Below, in pieces: positions 14,041 to 18,403 of a stretch of DNA of 18,403 bases. Numbering within the stretch: position 1 is the first letter of the stretch; each line of letters begins with the position of its first letter. Below the pieces are notes generated by a model. The model was not told the DNA's origin. It searched no databases and saw nothing but the letters and a program-made list of their open reading frames with translations. The position numbers and the translations under genes are program-made. This DNA is from JBDTGE01 sp050742975 (GTDB lineage Bacteria > Actinomycetota > Actinomycetes > Mycobacteriales > Jatrophihabitantaceae), in the NCBI GenBank assembly GCA_050742975.1, contig JBOGDQ010000088.1, forward strand, positions 1-18,403. The letters are read 5' to 3'.

Positions 14041-15183
14041 TTATCCGGCCGCTCCGCCGTAGAGTCGCTCAGCCGGAAATGCTGGGCTGCGGTGTCCGTC
14101 GCGACCGACCATGGTGCGACCTGCGACGAGCACATTCACAACGGACTCCTCCGCCGACTGGACCACGGCCTCGTAGAGCGCATCCAGGGCGCCCCACGGC
14201 AGGAAGTCGAGGCGGCGCAGCCGATCCGCGTTGCCGGACGTGCCGAGATCGCTGTCAAGCATGCCGACATTGCCGGTGGAGAAGGCAAGGAAGATGTCCC
14301 CGGAGAAGTGGCTGCCGGTGGTTCCGGTGCGCGCCAGCCCGAGCGGGACTCGGCGAGCCAGAGCCTTGCACTGCCCCGGTAGCAACGGCGCGTCCGTCGC
14401 TACGACCGTGATGCACGAGCCGGCGCCCGGCGGGGCGAGCCAGTCGGTGGTTTCCATCGGATTGTCATCGGCGAGCTCAGGCCCGAGCCGGCGCCCGGCG
14501 ATCGTTAACTCCCGTCTGCTACCGAAGTTCGCCTGCATCAGCACGCCGACCGTGTACGTTTGGCCGCCAATCGCTACCTGGCGCGACGCGGTGCCCGTGC
14601 CGCCCTTGAACCCGTAGCAGTTCATCCCGGTGCCACCGCCGACCGATCCCTCCTCGAGCGGGCCGGAGGCGGCAGCGTCGAGCGCCTGCATCGCGGTCGC
14701 CGGCGTGATGTGGTCGCCGTTGATGTCGTTGAGGTAGCCGTCCCAGGTCTCGGCGACGACCGGCAGATGCCAGCGATCGGCAAGTTCGGGTCTGGTCTGC
14801 ATCGACCACTTCAGAACTCCGCGATGGACCGGGCCGACCGCGTGAGTGTTGGTGATACCGACGGGCAGCGACAGCCCACCGGCCTCGTCGAGCCAGCTCG
14901 TACCGGTCATCTCACCGTTGCCGTTGAGCGCGAACCAGCCCGCCGGGCACGAGTACCCGACCCGATCGCTGCCCAACGGCAGGATCGTCGTGACCCCGGT
15001 CCGTACCGGGCCCCGGCCTACGCGGAGCGGCCCGTCACCATCGATGAGGGTGATGTAGCCGACCTCGACTCCGGCGACGTCGGTTATCGCGTTCCACGGA
15101 CCGGGGGTTCCCTCGAACGGTATGCCGTACTCGCGTGCTCGCCGAGCGAGTCCGGTGGCAACGTCCTGGCTCACCCCTGTCAC
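14041..15183 (-). CDS. P1-family (DmpA/BapA-type) aminopeptidase / D-esterase
   Basis: A 380-residue N-terminal-nucleophile hydrolase of peptidase family P1 (DmpA, BapA, L-aminopeptidase/D-esterase). Family landmarks: AREYGIPFEGTPGPWNAITDVAGVEVGY (16-43), ILPLGSDRVGYSCPAGWFALNGNGEMTG (67-94), LSLPVGITNTHAVGPV (105-119), VAETWDGYLNDING (143-156), GSVGGGTGMNCYGFKGGTGTASR (179-201) and ATDAPLLPGQCKALARRVPLGLARTG. The precursor autocleaves before a Ser to expose the nucleophile; by alignment this is Ser256 in PPGAGSCITVV. The family releases N-terminal residues from short peptides, amides and beta-peptides. There is no signal peptide. Start GTG 15183 has GGAGGG four bases upstream and overlaps the APC permease stop (GTGA, 15180-15183); a second GTG at 15174 is less likely. 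Coupling to the permease suggests that it processes the imported compound. Confidence 0.92.
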   Translation of the reverse strand: MTGVSQDVATGLARRAREYGIPFEGTPGPWNAITDVAGVEVGYITLIDGDGPLRVGRGPVRTGVTTILPLGSDRVGYSCPAGWFALNGNGEMTGTSWLDEAGGLSLPVGITNTHAVGPVHRGVLKWSMQTRPELADRWHLPVVAETWDGYLNDINGDHITPATAMQALDAAASGPLEEGSVGGGTGMNCYGFKGGTGTASRQVAIGGQTYTVGVLMQANFGSRRELTIAGRRLGPELADDNPMETTDWLAPPGAGSCITVVATDAPLLPGQCKALARRVPLGLARTGTTGSHFSGDIFLAFSTGNVGMLDSDLGTSGNADRLRRLDFLPWGALDALYEAVVQSAEESVVNVLVAGRTMVGRDGHRSPAFPAERLYGGAAG

Positions 15184-16676
15184 GCTCCCTCCCGCACGCC
15201 AGGAGCGTCGATCTCGAGCACGGGCCCGGTGATCACGCCGCCCGGATGGTCGACGGCGTGCTCATCATGAGCCGCGCCCGGCATCGTCCATCGCGTGCCT
15301 CGGCGTGGATACAGGTAGACGAAGTAGTAGAGGTAGCCGACGGCCAGCGCCCCGACAGCGATGATGACCTGCCAGGGATTGCCCTTCCACAGCTCGTAGG
15401 TGACATAGCCGAGCGCCAGGATGACGATGACCGGTGCTACCGGCCAGGCCGGCATCTTGTACGGGGCGTGTTCGGTCGTTCCGTTGCGCCGCCCGACGAT
15501 CGCCGACAGCGCCACGATGATGTACAGCGCGACCAGGGTGGCACCGGTAGCGATGATCAGTGAGTTAAGCGGCACGATCGAGGCCACCACCGCCGCTGTG
15601 GCGCCCACGAAGAGGGTCGCGGCGACCGGGGTCTGTAGCCGCGGATGAACGGTGGCGAAGAACGTGCTGACGACATCCGGGTAGGCCCGGTCGCGGGCAG
15701 AACCGTACAGAGTCCGCGAGGTCTGCAGGGTGATCGCCACCACTGCGTTGATGATCGCGATGGCGACCGCGAGACTGACGACGGTGTTCAGCGCATGAGA
15801 TCCGCGGGCGGTGATGAAGTACTCCATGGGTGCCGAACTACCCAGCAGGGAGCCGAGGTTCGGCGCGCCGAGCAGGACGGCGGTCATCGGGATGAGTTCG
15901 GCGGCGACGGTGATCGCGAGGGAGGCCATGATCACCCTAGCCAGGCCGCGAGCGGCGTTGCGGGTCTCCTCGGCGAAGTAGACGGCCGCACCGTAACCGT
16001 TATAGGCGAAGATCGCGGTCGCCGTTTGCGCGGCAACCAGGCCGAGACCCACGCCGGTGAGAACGCCATTGCCGCCGGCAGTCTGTGCGTGGAACAGCGT
16101 GCTCACCGGCCGCGCAACGTGCGCGAAGCCCAGAAAGGTCACCACCACCAGCGCGGCCATCTCGAGCATCAAGAACGTCCCGGTCACCCAAGCGTTCGTG
16201 CGGATGTTCAGCATCGCGATCAGCGCGCACACGATGATCACCGCGACGCCTACCCACTTGGAGTTCGCACCGGAGAACGCCGCGGACAGGTACTGGCCGG
16301 TTCCCAGCGCGATCACGCCGATGATCATTATCAGGCTCAGGGCGTTCATCAGGAACAGCGCGAAGCCGGTGGCCTTACCCAGCACCCGAGCAGCGAAGGA
16401 GTACTCGCCGCCCGCGATCGGGAAGGCCGAGGAGAGTTCGGCGTAGCAGTAAGCCATAAAGATGCCGACCACTGCCGAGGCGATGAAAGCAACGAAGGAG
16501 GCTCCACCGACCGCAGCCAGCACCGCCGGGATGATGATGAATACACTCGATGCGGGGGTCACCGAGGACAGCGTGATCAGCACGTTCCCCCGCAGCGACA
16601 GTGATCGAGACAGCTCCTGCTTGTACCGCTCATCGGTTCCGACCCGTTGCGCTCCTGCTGTGCCGTCGACGCTCAT
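15180..16676 (-). CDS. APC-superfamily amino acid/amine permease
   Basis: A 498-residue integral membrane transporter of the amino acid-polyamine-organocation superfamily, the usual length, with about 12 hydrophobic segments between residues 30 and 455. Recognisable stretches: the first helix SSVTPASSVFIIIPAVLAAVGG, then CYAELSSAFPIAGGEYSFAARVLG (the APC motif after helix 2), FAYNGYGAAVYFAEETRNAARGLARVIMASL (helix 6 and loop), and TSRTLYGSARDRAYPDVVSTFFATVHPRLQTPVAATL (loop 8-9). These are typical of amino acid, GABA, ethanolamine and polyamine permeases; substrate specificity is not readable. The loop motif PIAGGEY places it with the broader amino-acid/amine transporters. Start ATG 16676 has GGAAGG eight bases upstream. 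It is first in an operon with the P1 peptidase (4-base overlap) and divergent from the TetR gene. Confidence 0.92.
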   Translation of the reverse strand: MSVDGTAGAQRVGTDERYKQELSRSLSLRGNVLITLSSVTPASSVFIIIPAVLAAVGGASFVAFIASAVVGIFMAYCYAELSSAFPIAGGEYSFAARVLGKATGFALFLMNALSLIMIIGVIALGTGQYLSAAFSGANSKWVGVAVIIVCALIAMLNIRTNAWVTGTFLMLEMAALVVVTFLGFAHVARPVSTLFHAQTAGGNGVLTGVGLGLVAAQTATAIFAYNGYGAAVYFAEETRNAARGLARVIMASLAITVAAELIPMTAVLLGAPNLGSLLGSSAPMEYFITARGSHALNTVVSLAVAIAIINAVVAITLQTSRTLYGSARDRAYPDVVSTFFATVHPRLQTPVAATLFVGATAAVVASIVPLNSLIIATGATLVALYIIVALSAIVGRRNGTTEHAPYKMPAWPVAPVIVILALGYVTYELWKGNPWQVIIAVGALAVGYLYYFVYLYPRRGTRWTMPGAAHDEHAVDHPGGVITGPVLEIDAPGVREGA

Positions 16677-16691
16677 CGGTCCAACCTTCCG

Positions 16692-16720
16692 TATATGATT
16701 CGTCGAATGATTCGTCGAAT
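16692..16720. promoter_or_regulatory. Divergent APC/TetR promoter region with tandem palindromic operator
   Basis: Two perfect copies of the 11-base palindrome ATTCGTCGAAT lie at 16698-16708 and 16710-16720, as a tandem 12-base repeat (GATTCGTCGAAT twice, 16697-16720). They directly abut TATATGA (16692-16698), the core also found upstream of two other minus-strand operons. On the minus strand TTCGAC is a -35-like hexamer inside the outer palindrome, with CATATA 16 bases on. A protein bound to the palindromes would block the APC promoter. The layout, divergent from a TetR gene, is typical of TetR autoregulation plus repression of the neighbour. Confidence 0.6.
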
Positions 16721-16797
16721 TACGCGGCGTGTCAAGATGTCAGTCGACATCAACATGGATTTGGTCGCCAGACTCCGACCGCCGACAAGGAGCGCAG

Positions 16798-17421
16798 ATG
16801 GCCCGCCAGCGCGACCAGACCGCCAGGCGGCAGCAGTTGCTGGACGCAGCGGTGCAGGTCATCAACAACCGCGGTCCCGCCGATGTTCAGATGAAAGACG
16901 TCGCCCGGGCGGCCAACATGGCAACCGGCTCCATCTACTATTACTACGACAACGTCGACGAACTGCTTCGCCACGTCCACGAGATGGCCTACGACCGCTA
17001 CTACACCGCACGGGAGGCGGCCATTGCCGGTATCACTGATGCCCGGCGCAAGCTGGCTTTGATGGTCGACCTCGGGCTACCCCGCCCGCCTGACGAGCCG
17101 CTATTGCTCGCGCTGTATCAGGTAGGCGTCGCCAAAGCCCGCGATCCCCAACACGCCGAGATGATCACCCGCCTGTGCGGTGAGCAGCGTCGCTTGTACC
17201 AGCGTGTTCTCGACGACGGCGTCGCAGCCGGCGACTTTCATCCCCTGCTTTCCACCCACCACATCGCCGAAAACCTGATCGCACTCGAAGACGGCTACGG
17301 ACTCGGCCTGTGCACCGGCAAGCAAGACTATACGTACGAGTTCGCTCGCGGACTGATCATGGAAGCTGCCGGCCAATGGACCCAGTGCCCTGATCTCTCC
17401 CTGCCTGGGCAATCCAGCTAG
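16798..17421 (+). CDS. TetR-family transcriptional regulator
   Basis: A 207-residue TetR-family repressor. The N-terminal DNA-binding domain is RRQQLLDAAVQVINNRGPADVQMKDVARAANMATGSIYYYYDNVDELLRHVHEMAYDRY (10-68), with the helix-turn-helix at about 31-51. The C-terminal ligand domain (80-195) is helical and resembles the BetI/KstR2-like broad group; I cannot name its ligand. Start ATG 16798 has AAGGAG five bases upstream; the longer frame from 16729 runs through poorly conserved sequence with no ribosome binding site. It is divergent from the APC permease-peptidase operon, and the tandem palindromes at 16698-16720 are its likely operator. Because a shared TATATGA element lies there and upstream of the ABC and MoaF2 operons, it may control all three. 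It is the last chromosomal-type gene before the insertion sequence. Confidence 0.9.
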   Translation: MARQRDQTARRQQLLDAAVQVINNRGPADVQMKDVARAANMATGSIYYYYDNVDELLRHVHEMAYDRYYTAREAAIAGITDARRKLALMVDLGLPRPPDEPLLLALYQVGVAKARDPQHAEMITRLCGEQRRLYQRVLDDGVAAGDFHPLLSTHHIAENLIALEDGYGLGLCTGKQDYTYEFARGLIMEAAGQWTQCPDLSLPGQSS

Positions 17422-17590
17422 CACCAGCACGCGTCAGCCAGAGGTGCGTAACGGCGTAACGGTCGGGTTCGGTGCCGGGCGGGTGACCGGGACTTCGCGG
17501 CGACTGGAACGCCAGGCCGGGAACGCTGTAGCCGCTAACTCCGAAAGGTTCATCTGATAGCCAGCGCCTGGTTCGAGAGCCGACAAATCG

Positions 17591-17761
17591 ATGTTCACCA
17601 CTTCCCCGACACAGCAGCCATGGCAAGAGGCACTGAGCCATCAAGGCCGTATCGAGGTCGGCCCCGAGACCGCGATCAACGACGTCCGCAATGCCTGGAT
17701 GACCGCCGAATCTTCTGCGCTCTTCGCTTCCTGCACGCGCTTGCGTGACCCGGCCTTGTGA
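17591..17761 (+). CDS. Small hypothetical open reading frame
   Basis: ATG 17591 to TGA 17759-17761 gives a 56-residue peptide beginning MFTTSPTQQPWQEALSHQGR and containing VGPETAINDVRNAWMTAESS. The amino acid composition looks like a real, mostly helical soluble protein rather than an Arg-rich shadow frame. There is no good Shine-Dalgarno and I recognise no family. It may be a genuine small gene or a remnant of a gene interrupted by the adjacent insertion sequence. Confidence 0.25.
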   Translation: MFTTSPTQQPWQEALSHQGRIEVGPETAINDVRNAWMTAESSALFASCTRLRDPAL

Positions 17762-17801
17762 GCGGCCCGTTCACGGGTTCGGCCGTCTGGCGATGCGGCC
17801 G

Positions 17802-17820
17802 GAGAGTTGGCCCAACTCTC
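17802..17820. repeat. Perfect 19-base palindrome
   Basis: GAGAGTTGG and CCAACTCTC flank a single central C. It lies 57 bases downstream of the transposase stop, so it may belong to the end of the insertion sequence or be an operator-like site of the flanking DNA. With a forced loop it could fold as a hairpin, but there is no T-tract on either side. Confidence 0.4.
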
Positions 17821-18403
17821 GCGACCCGCCCGGACAAGCAGCACCTGTGGGGCTCAAGAACCTCAGCCCTGCTCGAATCAGGCGGCCTGTTGGTACTCGT
17901 TGATCAGCCCACCAAGCACCTGGGTGCGTCGAACCGGTCCAGCGGTGCGAGGGAACCGATCCGCGTCAGCCGCTATCGGCGGGAGCTGATCAAGTGCGCG
18001 ATGCGGGCGGTGAGTGTTGTAGTGCCGCTCGTACTCGGCCAGCACGCGGACGAGTTGCCGCTCGCTGAAGATCAGCATCTGGTCCAGGCACTCTCGCCGG
18101 ATCGTGCTCACCCACCGCTCGGCATAGGCGTTGCCCTTCGGGGCTCGCGGCGGGCTCCGCAGCACCTCGATATTGGCGGCAGCGAACACCGCGTCGAAGC
18201 CGGCGGTGAACTTCGTGTCGCGATCACGGACTAGGAACTGGAACCCGTCGGCCCGATTCCCGAGCGCCATCATGAAGTTGCGGGCATGCTGGGTGACCCA
18301 CTCCGCGCTCGGATGCCGCGTCACCCCGAGAATGTGGACTCGTCGGGTCCCTACCTCGAGGACGAAGAACACGTAGATGCGGCGCAGCAACACGGTGTCG
18401 ACG
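17821..18403 (-). mobile_element. Insertion sequence, one end (extends beyond right edge)
   Basis: The partial DDE transposase and its downstream flank mark one end of an insertion sequence. The left boundary is placed approximately, somewhere between the palindrome at 17802-17820 and the transposase stop at 17878. No terminal inverted repeat or target duplication can be shown because the other end is not in the window. Confidence 0.55.
17878..18403 (-). CDS. DDE integrase-core transposase, C-terminal part (5' end outside window)
   Basis: The frame is open to the right edge; 175 residues are visible, ending at TGA (complement of 17878-17880). The start of the visible part, VDTVLLRRIYVFFVLEVGTRRVHILGVT, carries the first catalytic Asp of an rve-type integrase core. 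LVRDRDTKF carries the second and NAYAERW the catalytic Glu, about 34 residues after the Asp of RDR. The C-terminal HYNTHRPHRALDQLPP is the usual end of this transposase type. This family (integrase core domain transposases, IS3/IS481-like) is common in actinobacteria. GTG 18393 is an internal codon, since the first catalytic Asp lies upstream of it. There are no frameshifts in the visible part, so the copy may be intact. Confidence 0.88.
   Translation of the reverse strand, partial: VDTVLLRRIYVFFVLEVGTRRVHILGVTRHPSAEWVTQHARNFMMALGNRADGFQFLVRDRDTKFTAGFDAVFAAANIEVLRSPPRAPKGNAYAERWVSTIRRECLDQMLIFSERQLVRVLAEYERHYNTHRPHRALDQLPPIAADADRFPRTAGPVRRTQVLGGLINEYQQAA

Larger units (their letters stand above)
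17422..17877. other. Gene-poor stretch between TetR gene and transposase
   Basis: About 450 bases without a gene that I can identify. It holds a short direct repeat CGTAACGG (17447-17454, 17455-17462), one small open frame (17591-17761, listed separately) and a perfect palindrome at 17802-17820. The open frames on the other strand have no recognisable similarity and poor starts. The end of the insertion sequence should lie between about 17800 and 17877, but with the other end outside the window its terminal repeat cannot be confirmed. Confidence 0.5.

Noticed and set aside
16697..16720. CRISPR-like or microsatellite repeat
   Set aside because: Only two 12-base copies with no spacer units; the perfect palindrome in a divergent promoter fits an operator better.

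Overview
The window is high-GC DNA throughout, with GTG starts, AGGAGG-type ribosome binding sites and tightly packed genes. This suggests an actinobacterium; I cannot name a genus. It carries 13 chromosomal-type genes in short operons, most of them catabolic or transport functions, and ends in an insertion sequence that runs off the right edge. There are no rRNA or tRNA genes and no CRISPR array.

Left part (1-4812): the C-terminal half of a CocE-type alpha/beta hydrolase on the + strand, then a convergent minus-strand operon for a ribose/galactose-type ABC importer. Its gene order is permease, lipoprotein binding protein, double-domain ATPase. Middle part (4813-11464): a long divergent promoter region, then a + strand operon of a short-chain dehydrogenase, a MoaF-domain protein and a choline-dehydrogenase-like GMC flavoprotein. 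A minus-strand AraC regulator with a FeaR/AraC_binding_2-like N-terminus follows, and divergently from it an aldehyde dehydrogenase and an NTF2/SnoaL-like small protein. Right part (11488-17421): two minus-strand, translationally coupled gene pairs, (APC amino-acid/amine permease + P1/DmpA-type aminopeptidase) and (second MoaF paralogue + YtcJ-type amidohydrolase). Divergent from them is a TetR regulator. The rest (17422-18403) is a gene-poor stretch and a partial DDE integrase-core transposase.

Reading of the whole: uptake (ABC importer, APC permease), hydrolysis of amide/ester bonds (CocE-like hydrolase, DmpA-like peptidase, amidohydrolase), and oxidation of alcohol or amine-derived carbonyls (SDR, GMC oxidoreductase, aldehyde dehydrogenase). 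This looks like one catabolic locus for an amine- or amide-linked compound of unknown identity. The SDR-MoaF pair recalls the moaEF pair of the Klebsiella monoamine regulon, and the FeaR-like regulator with a phenylacetaldehyde-dehydrogenase-like ALDH points the same way, although no amine oxidase is present.

The strongest unexplained DNA signal is a near-identical element (TATATGA(A/T)TTGGGTT on the + strand) upstream of the ABC operon and of the second MoaF operon. Its TATATGA core recurs upstream of the APC operon, next to a tandem perfect palindrome (ATTCGTCGAAT twice). This suggests that the three minus-strand operons form one regulon, possibly controlled by the local TetR protein. The substrate and the regulatory wiring are inference.
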